A model generated the notes under the pieces. It had not been told where the DNA came from. It saw only the letters and a list, made by a program, of their open reading frames with translations, and ran no database searches. This document shows, piece by piece, positions 53,932 through 64,000 of a stretch of 64,000 nucleotides of DNA. Source of the DNA: Tetraselmis striata. Taxonomy: Eukaryota > Chlorophyta > Chlorodendrophyceae > Chlorodendrales > Chlorodendraceae. Each line of letters begins with the position of its first letter. Position 1 is the first letter of the stretch. The translations under genes and the position numbers were made by a program. The stretch covers positions 1 to 64,000 of the forward strand of contig VCJN01000842.1 of NCBI GenBank assembly GCA_006384855.1, read 5' to 3'.

Positions 53932-56844
53932 GTGTCATCAACCCGCATCAGTGGCGCCGAGGCAACCAACCAGAGCCTGACCGCACGCCACCTACGCAAC
54001 GTCATCTACTTTCCCGGGATGGCTGCGCCCATTCCTTACCTGACTGGACGCGTACCAGCTGCAACGTTTCGCGACGCCGCGGTGTTCGCCCCACGCCAAA
54101 CCCGGACGCCGCCACTGCGCCCACCACACCTGCGCTCCACCACCCACCTGCGCTCGCGCACCTGCCCCCCACACGCGCCGGCGCGGGGACGGTGGGCTGC
54201 TCGCCCCGCAGAGAACGCGCAGCGAGGATTCGCGCTGGCTGCTAGCCCCCATGGCAGCGGCGTCGAGATCGACACAACCGGTTCCAGTTCCTTCTCGGTG
54301 GAGGTGCGCTGTCCTGAAAAGATGCCGCAGACAACTCATTGATTTGCTATCAGAAATAAGGGGGACAATATCTGATATTCAGGCCGGCAAGAGGACTCTA
54401 AGAGGGGTCGGATGTCCAGAGCGGGCCTGTCATGCATAGGATACGTCAGTACGAATTCCGGTTGGCACGTCGCAATACCACTCTGAATATGCCACTGCGA
54501 AAATGCATCGTTTCATGTTGATGCCATTGTCATTTAATGGTTGATGTCTAAATAAGGTGTGCCTGGCGCCCGCCGTCTTCATTCCCCATCAGTCTGATGT
54601 CAACACGGGCAAAGTCGTGACGCAGCTGCTCGCTGAGGAGGACGAGGGTGCCGCGCGCGTGGTCTTGACCCGCGCCTTTGCCGGCACGCCTGATGGACGG
54701 AACCTGAGCGACATCAGGTGGGACGCGCCATACCTCGTGATCTACAGCCACGCCCGCACCGCACCATGTCATGATTCTACCTCTGCGCATGCGGAATATC
54801 GCCCCCGGGCTCCGGCGCCCTCCCCACTCACAACTTCAGCACGGTCCTATGCGATTGTGAATGCTCGTGCTCCTATGGGTGCCGACGATGTGATAAGATC
54901 ACTGCGAATAAGAACCTGCCCTCCTTGCCAGAGGTGAAATGCGGACAAATCTATGGCGGAAATGTAGCGAAATATCCTTTTATAGATTGCATGCGAGCCC
55001 AATTTGACGGTTATATTAAGGGCTCTTGCAGGCGCATTGGCACCGGCACTGTCACAGATAACAGCTGCGAGCGTCGCTTGCTGATGCAGGGAGTACATGA
55101 CGCAAGTGCGGGCGCAGTTTCCGGACGCGGTCATCCTGGCGGCTCGGTACATCCCCAGTGGTGCGTGCCGGTCCCGGTCCCGATGCGGCGGTGGTCGCGA
55201 GCCCTGTAGCCCATTGCCGCCGCAGCCCTACGCCACCGCAGCCATGACATGCGGATACGCCATCGCGGCCAAACTACACTGACAGAGAATTGGATTTCGG
55301 GAATAGATGCCACAGCATTGTGCAGTTTGATGTGTGCGCATGGGGCTACACGCAGTCTGAGGGCGTAGCCTCCGCGGCGAGTAAGGTCTGCACACACTCC
55401 AACATCAAAACCTTGAATTTCATAAATTAATGTGTGAGATTAATGTGTGTGACAGTGAATTGGATTTCGGGAGATACGGGTATGTGCTCGAGGGTTGCGT
55501 TGTGTTATGGAATACGGCACACGGTGCGTTTCTCACAATGCCGAGCCTGTCGTGACATAAGAGCGGCGAGAGTATGATGTGGATTCCCCTCAAATATCAT
55601 GCCAGATAAGCCTCATGTGCTCTGTAATGCAGGGGTCGCACGGTAGGCCACGCTGAGTGTATGATTTAGCACACATACCGGTCCTATGAGCCCTCGCCGC
55701 ATCACCACAGATAGCATTCGGGTGGATTCTTTGTGGTATATCAGTCTCAGTATGGTCGGTGGCTGTATGCCAGCTGACCCAGGTGTGGCGCGTCACCGCA
55801 CAGATCCCGCAAGCGGACAGTCGCGCGTTGTGGGGCTGGCCTGCCTGTCGTTCACTCCCTCCACGCGCGACCAGTTCAACACGCTGCAGCCTGGCGATGA
55901 GTGCTGCTACCTTTCCAACATGGCGGTGGACCAGAAGATGCGCAGGTGAGCTCGGTGCCGCTTGCCGATCGCGCGTTGCACTGTCTCGTGTTTCTCACCA
56001 CAGAACGGAGGCCCCTGGTGACAGCGAGCATGCAATGCTGGATGTTTCCTCGCGGAACTGGAATGCCTCGCCAGTTCATAGCAAAATGTATGCTGAATAA
56101 GGGTCTCAACCAATAGTTGATACGTTTACATCAAGATCACCTATGCACGGAACGCGCCACATTAACTATTTCTCTTCATGTTTTGAGCCAGTGACACTCA
56201 GCCGCGCATGCTATAACGGATGTAGTGGATTATTCAGGTGCACTGAGATGTATATATTGAATGAAATTGATGCCGAATTCGGCTTACGCGTCAAGCACAT
56301 GAACCCGAATCAAGATTATGTATAATTCTACACTGAGTACAGTATATGAAGTGTTGGATCAGTTGGGATCGGATCTCTCAATCGAAAGTCTAGCTATGGA
56401 TATGTCACGTCTCCTGACCCAAAACCTGGATTCATCACATGTTGGTTGCTTGCTAAAGGCTGAATTGTTTTACATTGCCCTCATTAGCCCGCCTGCCATG
56501 GTCATGTTGAGGAGGCTAGCATTGTCAGGGGCAGATAATCAGGATCGTGTAACCCTGCCTCCTCAATTCAGGAGAATTCCTTCCCACCCCCCCACGTGCG
56601 TGACGATTAGTATCACCCCCTTCGCGGTTGCAGGCAAGGCGTCGCCATCGCCCTGCTGTCTGCGTGCGACAAATACGTGCGCGAAAACACGGAGATGCGG
56701 AGGATCCAGTTGCACGTGCGCCTGGACGCCACCGCGGCCAAAGCCCTGTACGCCAAGTGGGGTTACAAGACGCAGGCGGAGGATGGCTTCATGGTCAAGC
56801 TGCGAGGCGACTCCCCGCGAGCGCTCATGTACAAGGACCTCTAA
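53932..56844 (+). CDS. GNAT-family N-acetyltransferase, plant/plastid type
   Basis: GNAT enzymes transfer an acetyl group from acetyl-CoA to an amine. Plant plastid members acetylate protein N-termini and lysines. Exons: 53,932-54,303, 54,557-54,718, 55,090-55,160, 55,783-55,945 and 56,634-56,844 (TAA). All phases agree. The first exon is Arg/Ser/Ala/Pro-rich with few acidic residues, consistent with a transit peptide (alternative ATG at 54,020). The catalytic-domain exons read FPDAVILAARYIPSG, then VVGLACLSF, then CCYLSNMAVDQKMRRQGVAI across the last junction: the beta4-alpha3 acetyl-CoA pyrophosphate-binding motif (R-R-Q-G-V-A). The last exon gives AKALYAKWGYKTQ, the usual GNAT C-terminal block. 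Substrate cannot be told. Confidence 0.85.
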
Positions 56845-57413
56845 CGCACGTGAGCGCCCGGCACAGGCTCATTCCGCGCGCCTGATTATAAGCCGCGCCG
56901 TGTAGAGGGGTTTTTGACCATACAAGAGCTACGCCGCCTAGAAAACGCATTGCGCTGGACCGGGAGCATTCCAACATTAGTACTACACACGCCTAGTGCC
57001 ATGGCTCCCAGACATGGATTGCCGGCATTTTGATATGTACTTCATCAGCGAATAGCTCGCCGTTCTCTTGTATAGATTTGAGTCATGTAGCACAGGTCGA
57101 GGTCTTAACATCGTGCGGCCACCTGTAACCCTTGTATCCCCCTTCATGTTGCCAAACAGGGACGAAGTTTGCTGCATTTATAGTCGCTACATTTTCCGGG
57201 GAAGCACTGTCGGCTATAGCTGTCTGACTTCCCGCAAAGGGTGGGAGGCTAGGCCCGGTGCTGCCCGATACGGCAAAATAAACACCTCCATGCACCCATA
57301 AGCAATCCGCCAGCATCACTCTGTCTATTAATTAGCACGCATGCAATTAACCTGTCAGAGATAGAAGGCCATACAGGTAGATGTTGGGGACGGGGCTGTG
57401 GAATGGGGATGGA

Positions 57414-57436
57414 GGGGGGGGGGGGGGGGGGGGGGG
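57414..57436. repeat. Poly-G tract (23 G)
   Basis: Uninterrupted G run downstream of the GNAT gene. Confidence 0.95.
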
Positions 57437-57642
57437 CGTATCACCGTACGTAGCTCGCCCTTGGCCGGTTCATCATCCTTCGCAATTTGGCATACATCCT
57501 TACTTCCGCCGCCGGGCGTTCCGTGTGTCTTGTCCTTTCACGATCTCATCACAGCACCCAAATCATTGGCCGCATCAATAAGTCCATGCATAAAATCCCA
57601 ATAGTAATTCACAATTAAAGTCGTCAAATTGATTGATTATCC

Positions 57643-58040
57643 AGCGAAGCGTCGATTTTTCGGCGGTGAACTTTATTGCCATACGGGTACCCGTATGGTG
57701 GCAGCGGTATCGGGCCTATATAGGTGGCATGACTAAAGCGCTGTATCTACTGGGCATGTACCACTAAGTACTATAATCCGCCCACCCGCCCGCCCCATCC
57801 GCCCCCCCCGGGATGTACTGGTACTGGTGTCTCCTACTCGCTGCTGGTAATGGGAAAAAAAACCTGGTACCCGGGGTAGCGACTACTTCAAGCGCTGGCA
57901 TGCAAACGCTCGGCTGCTGGTACTTCAAAGCCGCTGGCAATGCCAATTCATGGAACTGTATGCCAGTGATATAGAACCCGTTCTTTTAAATTTTTCTGAA
58001 AAATCAACGCATCGCTGATTCAACTGTCAAGTTATTTCAT
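57643..58040 (-). mobile_element. MITE copy 3 (reverse orientation)
   Basis: Minus-strand copy. AGCGAAGCGTCGATTTTTC starts at 57,643 (right end of the element). The other terminal repeat reads GAAAAATCAACGCATCGCT up to 58,016, then TTCAACTGTCAAGTTA, the reverse complement of the lead-in shared by copies 1 and 2. The body matches copies 1 and 2 throughout. Confidence 0.85.
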
Positions 58041-58084
58041 ATAACTATATAATTATTCTTGTACAGCATGTCAGATAACTGCAA

Positions 58085-58275
58085 TTATATATATGCTAAC
58101 AATATGTCGTGGTCAATAATCTATGCATAGAATATTATCGACGACGGCGTATCATTAACATATGTATATGTAGATATATATGTATCATACATACGATGTA
58201 TCATTTATGCATATACATATATATGTATCTACATACATATATAATTCCATATGTATATATTTATCGTTTATTATA
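58085..58275. repeat. AT-rich (ATATGT/ACATAT)n microsatellite
   Basis: Irregular TATATG/ACATAC repeats resembling those at 4,245-4,435 and 17,340-17,475. Confidence 0.85.
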
Positions 58276-59343
58276 TTTGACAATTTCTACGTACCACAGA
58301 ATTGGCATCATCTACTGCATGGCGAATGTCGGCGCATACCAATTATTCGAAGTAGACCGAATTATAGGGATTTAAATAAGATATACCGCCGCGCATTGGA
58401 GGCAGCGACCACTCACCCTTAATATTAAAACAATAATACGTTTTTGTACGAGTAATAATAATCCTTTTATATAAGTACTATTATTTTGGTGATTTCCGAT
58501 ATCGCCTTCTGCTGCTAGCTCATGTAATTATATATAAGTACTACGCGTGACGAATAGATATGGTACGAAAAGGTAAAGTACACCGCAGTGCCTAGGGCCA
58601 CTGCTGCGGAACCGATCGGTTTGAGCACACCTGGGCGACGTGCAACACATGACAGAGCCTGGGCAGCAGGGGCCCCTTCGAAACATCTTGGATTGGACAA
58701 TCATGTCGGAGCAGTACACGGGTATGGTCTTTCGGACAGTGGATCGTGAGGTGAGCAAGGGGGTGCGCCGCCACACGGTGCGCGCTTTTGCGTGCTTTGC
58801 AGGGGCAGGGGCACCCTCTACATCGCGAGGCAATTGGTCCATCACCCGAGCTCATCAGGAGGCCTTGCTCGCTGGGGATTTCATAGGGGTGCTGAGCTTG
58901 CTTGCAGTTCCAGAGCGTGCACGTTGATGACTCATCAGGCGGTATCGTAGACTCGTCCGTCATCCCGTTGCGAAAGTTGCACAGCGCGGCCATGGACTCG
59001 CCCTCGGGTGCCACGGGTGGCCCGGACTCCGGGAGCCGGGCGCGCAACACGGGATGTGGTCCGCTTATAAGTGGCTTATTCGTGTTGATCTTCTAGCAGT
59101 CGCTAGTTACAGTCCCCCTCGTAAGTCTTGACATGAACGTATCTGTCCATATCGCCACGTCAGCGCCGGCGGCGCCGACCGCCGAGTGGTACAGTGGCGC
59201 ATTTTTATGATATAATAATTACCTTAGAATATTCATCAACGGCTTCAGATGTGATAGGTGGCGGAGGGGGGGGGGGGGGGGGCTGCTTGTTACGCTCGTG
59301 ATTCCGCTTTGTGCAAGTTCGAACCCTTATTGGCATGCCGGGC

Positions 59344-59370
59344 CCCTCGGTGGAAATAATACCGAGGGGG
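59344..59370. repeat. Perfect 9-bp inverted repeat
   Basis: CCCCTCGGT and ACCGAGGGG flank a 9-nt AT-rich loop. It is followed by repeated GTAGGGGGG units. Confidence 0.8.
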
Positions 59371-60401
59371 GTAGGGGGGTAGGGGGGCCCGATGAAAATA
59401 TTATTAGGTTCTCCTACAAACCCTAGTACAGCGGCTTACCGCGCGACCCGCATCCCGATAAAAAGGCGATGTACTTGCCCCGCGCGGGCGGATTTTCCCC
59501 GCTTAGGGGCCCGCTAGGCGCAACCCAATAGCAAAACATGGGAGCGTATTGATGGCCAGCCCTACCACATACCCTGGACGATTCCCCAGCGGGTGACCAT
59601 ATGGACCCACCCGCTGACTCAGGGGCTGCACCCCTGCGCAGTATGGGCTGAAGCCCGGCTCTATCAAGGGCGCATTGAATGCGGACAGCAACTGTAGGTG
59701 GGCTGGCTTTGGAGCAAGCCTTTATCGCAGTACATGCCGTTTTGAGGGAACTGCTCACTTGCTTGCATGCCGACGGTGGGAAGAACGCGCCTTTGTGAAT
59801 GTGCTCTACGATGGTAGAGCTTACTCTTGGCGTGCATCCGTACAGATAGAACGCATATACGTGCGATATAAAAATTCGTGCCCTCGTGACGTTGGGTTAT
59901 CAAATTCATTACTAACCATGAACAATGACACGCACACGTGTGGCTTTTACAACGAGAGCCAAATTAACGCCACTTAGGGCTCCCCCACGCATGATGTCGT
60001 GTTCACGTATGACACATGGAAGGGCGCGGCCGGAAACGAAGGTGAGGGGTCATAATGGGCCAATCTACACTTGATGCTTGACAAGGGGGGCAAGACTTTT
60101 GTGGGCAGGTGTACACTGCTTTTTGTGGTCGATTTGTTACCAGCAGCAGTACCTACGGGTAGCAGCAAAAGCGATTTCGTAATATTCACACGAGTAGCCT
60201 TCGTCTGCGCAGCGTCGTCGCGCGATTGCTTTCGTCGTCGCTAAGACAGGTAGAGTATCCCCATATTGGGAAAGCCTTCTCGTCTCGCGTCTGTTGACGT
60301 AACCCCGTAGGCCTACTCAGCACCAAATACCTGCCAGCCAGCCAACATCAGGGAGTGGAGTGCCTTGCCCTAGGATCTCGGTGGTCTGGGTGGCGGTTAC
60401 G

Positions 60402-62973
60402 ATGGCCGAGGAACCCCCCGCGAAGAGGCGGCAGATGGGCGGACGAGCCGCCGTCGACACCGCGCGGATGGTGGTGGCGACCTACCAATCTCTCCCCAAA
60501 ACCGGCAAGCCGCAGCCGAACGAACACACCGTTTTGGCGGGCTTTGTGCTTGAGGTGCCGAGCAGCGATGGGAAGGATCCTAAGTGCGTCGCGCTTGGTA
60601 CCGGGACGAAGTGCGTCGCGGGGGACAAGCGCTCGCCGGCGGGAGACCTCATCAACGACTCGCACGCGGTGAGAGCCTCCGGGGCGCTTTTGCCCGGGGC
60701 AGGAGCACTACGAACCATCTCATCATCTGCATGCTCTATTTCCCTTGATATCTGAATGCTGCCCGCCGTGCCTGGCATGTAGGAGGTTGTCGCGCGCCGT
60801 GCCCTGCAGCGCTGGCTGTATGCTGAGGCGAACGCCGCCCTTCTGGCCGGCGCAGCCGGAGCCGATGCCGCAGCGGGCGCCCTGTTCCAACCGGCGGTTC
60901 CGAGCCCCGAAGCCGCAGCCGGGTATCTGCAACTGGTTCAGCGTCCGGGCACGCGGGTCCACATGTACGTCAGCGCACCTCCGTGCGGGGATGCGGCGGT
61001 ATTCTGCACGCCGAGGGCGGACGATGGCCTACTGGGACCAGCGGAAGCGCGAGACGAACCAGCCGCCGGCGCTGTGCACCGCACTGGCTCCAAGCCCCTG
61101 GCATGCGACGGGAAAATTCCCCAGGCCGGTGAAGTGGAAGCGCCCGGCTTGCAGACGGTGAGCTGTATCAGGCGGAAACCAGGTGCGCCGCGACATCGCA
61201 GCGGGAGGGACGGGGAAGAGAATTAGCGGCTAAGGCACCGACACCGAGACATAGGGAAGGAGGGACGGTGAGGAGCTGCCCCACTCGGAACATTTGTTGG
61301 GCACAGGGCATCACCATGCCTCAATCGGGGACACAGCTGAGCCCGATTCGGTGATATGGTGCGCAATTATTGCTTCGACTGCTGACCTGATGGTGCCGCC
61401 TGACACAGGCCGGGGCGCCGCGACGCTATCCATGAGCTGCAGCGACAAGCTGGCCAAGTGGAGCCTCTTAGGGCTGCAGGCAATGCGCTGCCCAGCCACC
61501 CTTGGGACTTGCCTACTCACCGGAGCGGCCTGGACATTTATGGTGTGCAGTTGGGGGGGGGGGGGGGGGGGGGGGGGGCTCCTAGCCTAAGACCTAAGCA
61601 CAAAATCGCTGTGTGTAGGGCGCCATCCTGGCCGGCTTCCTCGCAAAGCCAATCGCGCTTGCCTCCATCACAGTGGCGCTCCCACCTCCGAGCGCACAAG
61701 CAGGTCCGCTCCAGCACGTACGGGAACACGCCCGCCGGCAGCAGCCGGGGCTGCGTGAGCCCAACCTCACATCCGGCAACAGCATTCCCCGGGTCGAAAT
61801 GCCCGTGCCGCACACTTGATGCCGAGTCGTGCTCGCCTCCGCCGCGCTGCAGGGGAAGCAGCCGGACGCGCCATGGAAGCGGCCCTGCGGCGCGCCGTCA
61901 TTGAGCGGGGCCGGTGCTACCAATCCAGGCTACCAGACAGATTCAAGCTGCCGGCACCGGAAGTCGATGTTGTTCCGCCGCCGGACAGCACTCTCGGCAT
62001 CACTCTGGGCAATGCTGGGACGGTGCCGTCAGGTGCTCTCACGGCCAATGTGCACCCCTCTTGGCTAGTTCCAATGACCCTGCCCGCTTTTCGAGTGTAC
62101 GGCAAGGAGGCGGGAAACATATTTATGTCGCATGGCGCGCCTCTACACCGGATGCCGGGATGTCATTGGTCGGGAGCATGCCAACCAACATGACAAATGC
62201 CATAAGCGCATTTTTTGCATGAGTTGGTGCCTGAGAAAAGCTCTCATGAGGCAGTCGTCGATTTGTAGAGTCATGCGGACCCCCGCCATGCGCGTGCAAT
62301 GGGACATCACTGCGGAAGGAAGCATCATTATTCGTGCCAGCAAGCCGACCCTCCATGCACTTGCGCATTCCATTCAGGTGTGTCCATCAACTGGAGCAGT
62401 GGATCCTCCGTATGCTCGAGCTGCATGCCGCCGGGGTCACACGGCTCCCGGCTTGCATCGCCCATCCACGAAGTCACCCTCGCAGCGAGCGGCCGCAAGG
62501 CCGGAGCCTCCCAGAAGGCCACGTCCTTGAAGACGCGGTCCACGCTCTGCAAGGCCCTCATGCTGGCGCGGGCGAGCGAGCTGCTGGCGAGCTGGGGGAC
62601 GCCTGCTCCGGCCGCGCGTATCGGCGAGCTGGGGGACAGCCCGACGTACCGGCGGATGAAGGAGGTCTTTGGATCCGGTGCGTCTCCACGGTGCATGCAG
62701 CTGTGCACCCGTACTGTAACATCTTAGCATGTACACATATGAGGGATGCTGTGGTGATCGCTACACTATGTCTGTCGCTGCGGCCGTGGTTACGTCCGTC
62801 CTCGTCCGTCAACATTGAGGAGTTTACGGAGTGGACAATGTTGCTCCCTGTGATGCCATGCAGACTATCGCCAGGCGTGGCGGGACGTCTTGCGGCCGCC
62901 CTCCATATTCGCCGCTTGGCTCACAAAGCCGCAGGATCTCGAGGAGTTTGTGCTCCCTTCTGCTGGCGATTGA
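60402..62973 (+). CDS. ADAT1: tRNA-specific adenosine deaminase 1 (ADAT1/Tad1)
   Basis: ADAT1 deaminates A37 of tRNA-Ala to inosine. Exon 60,402-60,668 encodes GKPQPNEHTVLAGFVLEV and ends in GDLINDSHA. Exon 60,783-61,182 continues EVVARRALQRWLY, so the zinc/proton-shuttle motif HAE spans the junction. It also holds the second zinc motif APPCGDAAV. Exon 61,409-61,479 gives KPGRGAATLSMSCSDKLAKW across the junction, a signature of the A-deaminase domain. Exon 61,619 to about 61,680 reads GAILAGFLAKPIALASI. The exon from about 61,853 contains ALRRAVIERGRC. An exon of about 62,403-62,677 carries GRKAGASQKATSLKTRSTLC, and the last exon 62,864-62,973 carries YRQAWRDVLR and TGA. The intron at 61,480-61,618 has a GC donor and a 26-G run. 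ATG 60,402 gives MAEEPPAKRRQ; an earlier in-frame ATG is at 60,360. Exons between 61,680 and 62,400 are less sure. Confidence 0.9.
61553..61578. repeat. Poly-G tract (26 G) in the ADAT1 GC-AG intron
   Basis: Uninterrupted G run 40 nt upstream of the acceptor at 61,618. Confidence 0.95.
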
Positions 62974-64000
62974 AAGGGGCAACACCTATGTACGGTGCCA
63001 ACGCACCTATCAGAGCCCTTACCATATGCCCAAAGGTCAGATTGCGTGTTACCTACAGCGATACTCGCTATGGTGTCGCTGTTTATTCGTCTCTATTCAG
63101 CCTCGGACAGGTTGTGCGCAGATTCTAGTTCGGGCGGTTCTTATCACCGCATCAACACCCGCACCGACGCGACACGGGCTTCGATTGCGTGCGACTTGCC
63201 GCACTTGCGATCAGCGTCTCAGGCGCAGCGCATCGACGCTTGGCGACGACCATCATGAGGGGCAAGCATGCGATTTGCCAGCATGCGCCGGCACCTCAGC
63301 CGAAAACATGCAAACTTACCCTTCTCCATCGCTCGGGCCGAGTTGCTCATATGGCAGCCGGGGAGCTCTTCCTTCCCGCCGCCCGCCGCCCGTGCCTCTT
63401 GGGTCCCTATGGGCACCTGTAAGAACTCGTGATACTAAGGTGAGATTACCACCGCGCGTGACAGGAAGGACTGTTCGCTATGTGTATGCTACGGGTGCCT
63501 ACGCGGTAATATGTACACTGTGAATAAGAACCCGCCCTGGCTGCCAGCGGGCCAAAAGTAGACAAAACTGAAGCAGAACTATATATGCCAGCCAGGGTTG
63601 GGCATAAACTGCCGCTGGGGGTACTTATGACAACTAAGTTCTGACATCAGGCGTAAGTTAGTTATATTGGGCATACTCACATGTGCATGAGTATCAGGCA
63701 TGACATTAGGACTTACGGCATAATCACAAGTGTTAATAGCATAGTATATGACAGCATAGCGCTGTCGTGTGCTGACAGATTGGAGTACTTGCTATACTAT
63801 ATGATCTATGTAGTTTCATCTCCATTTCACCTGTGGTGCGCAGCAGGGGCATCCTGTTCGCAGCGTCCACATCACCGTGTCGGCATCCGCACGAAAGTAC
63901 GCCAAACACCCCGCCCGCCAGCCGGACGTGTCGCGGATACTCACCTCATTCAGGCCTGGTTCTGCAACTCGTCTATGCCGCCATCCATGCCAACGCCAAT
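62974..64000. other. 3' flank of ADAT1 to window edge
   Basis: Open frames to 63,523 on the plus strand are not protein-like. Between about 63,830 and the edge, the minus strand has a GC-rich open stretch with a GTGAGT donor-like site near 63,940. This could be an exon of a gene that continues outside the window, but I cannot identify it. Confidence 0.35.

Larger units (their letters stand above)
56845..60359. other. Gene-poor spacer between GNAT and ADAT1
   Basis: Holds a 23-G run at 57,414-57,436, MITE copy 3 at 57,643-58,040, an AT microsatellite at 58,085-58,275, a G run at 59,265-59,282 and a short hairpin at 59,344-59,370. Open frames at 58,592-59,050 (-), 58,640-58,927 (+) and 59,423-59,758 (-) match nothing I know, and I call no gene. 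Confidence 0.5.

Noticed and set aside
59423..59758. 111-codon minus-strand open frame
   Set aside because: Composition follows local inverted repeats and GC content; no motif.

Overview
This is a nuclear eukaryotic window. Genes are broken into many short exons with GT-AG introns (two look like GC-AG). Exons are GC-rich. Introns and spacers hold long poly-G/poly-C runs, AT-rich microsatellites and transposons. The gene content points to a flagellated, plastid-bearing microalga, most likely green. It includes LRR and HYLS1-like genes that fit a cilium or centriole, a plant-type GNAT with a transit-peptide-like N-terminus, algal-style vitamin B12 nucleotide-loop genes, and TTTAGGG/TTTTAGGG-type telomere-like seeds. 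I cannot name the species, and a haptophyte or similar alga is not excluded.

Layout: (1) 264-15,540 (+) is a WDR11 orthologue of about 26 exons; one intron holds a MITE and another a tRNA-derived SINE. (2) 17,764-23,339 (-) is a leucine-rich-repeat protein, possibly ciliary. (3) 25,498-27,943 (-) and 29,106-31,892 (+) are CobT and CobS, the two dedicated enzymes of lower-ligand (DMB) attachment to cobalamin, placed head to head over a ~1.2-kb shared intergenic region. (4) 35,459-42,322 (-) is a complete Ty3/gypsy LTR retrotransposon with a 5-bp target duplication and 522-bp LTRs differing at two sites. It has a Dam-like methyltransferase-fold region ahead of the protease, a frameshifted Nudix-like domain where gag would normally start, a zinc knuckle followed by an in-frame UAG, and no capsid I can recognise. 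(5) 42.7-44.9 kb is a decayed coding tract of unknown origin. (6) 47,844-50,362 (+) is HYLS1-like. (7) 50,982-52,872 (-) is an unrecognised type I membrane protein. (8) 53,932-56,844 (+) is a GNAT acetyltransferase. (9) 60,402-62,973 (+) is ADAT1/Tad1 tRNA adenosine deaminase. Spacers carry three copies of one MITE and three copies of one SINE.

Functional links: CobT activates DMB to alpha-ribazole phosphate and CobS joins that to adenosylcobinamide-GDP, so the divergent pair is one metabolic unit for remodelling scavenged corrinoids. WDR11, the LRR protein and HYLS1 all touch membrane traffic or cilia, but their proximity is probably chance. Gene models were spliced by eye, using protein families recalled from memory and splice-site phase. 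Internal exon edges marked 'about' may shift.
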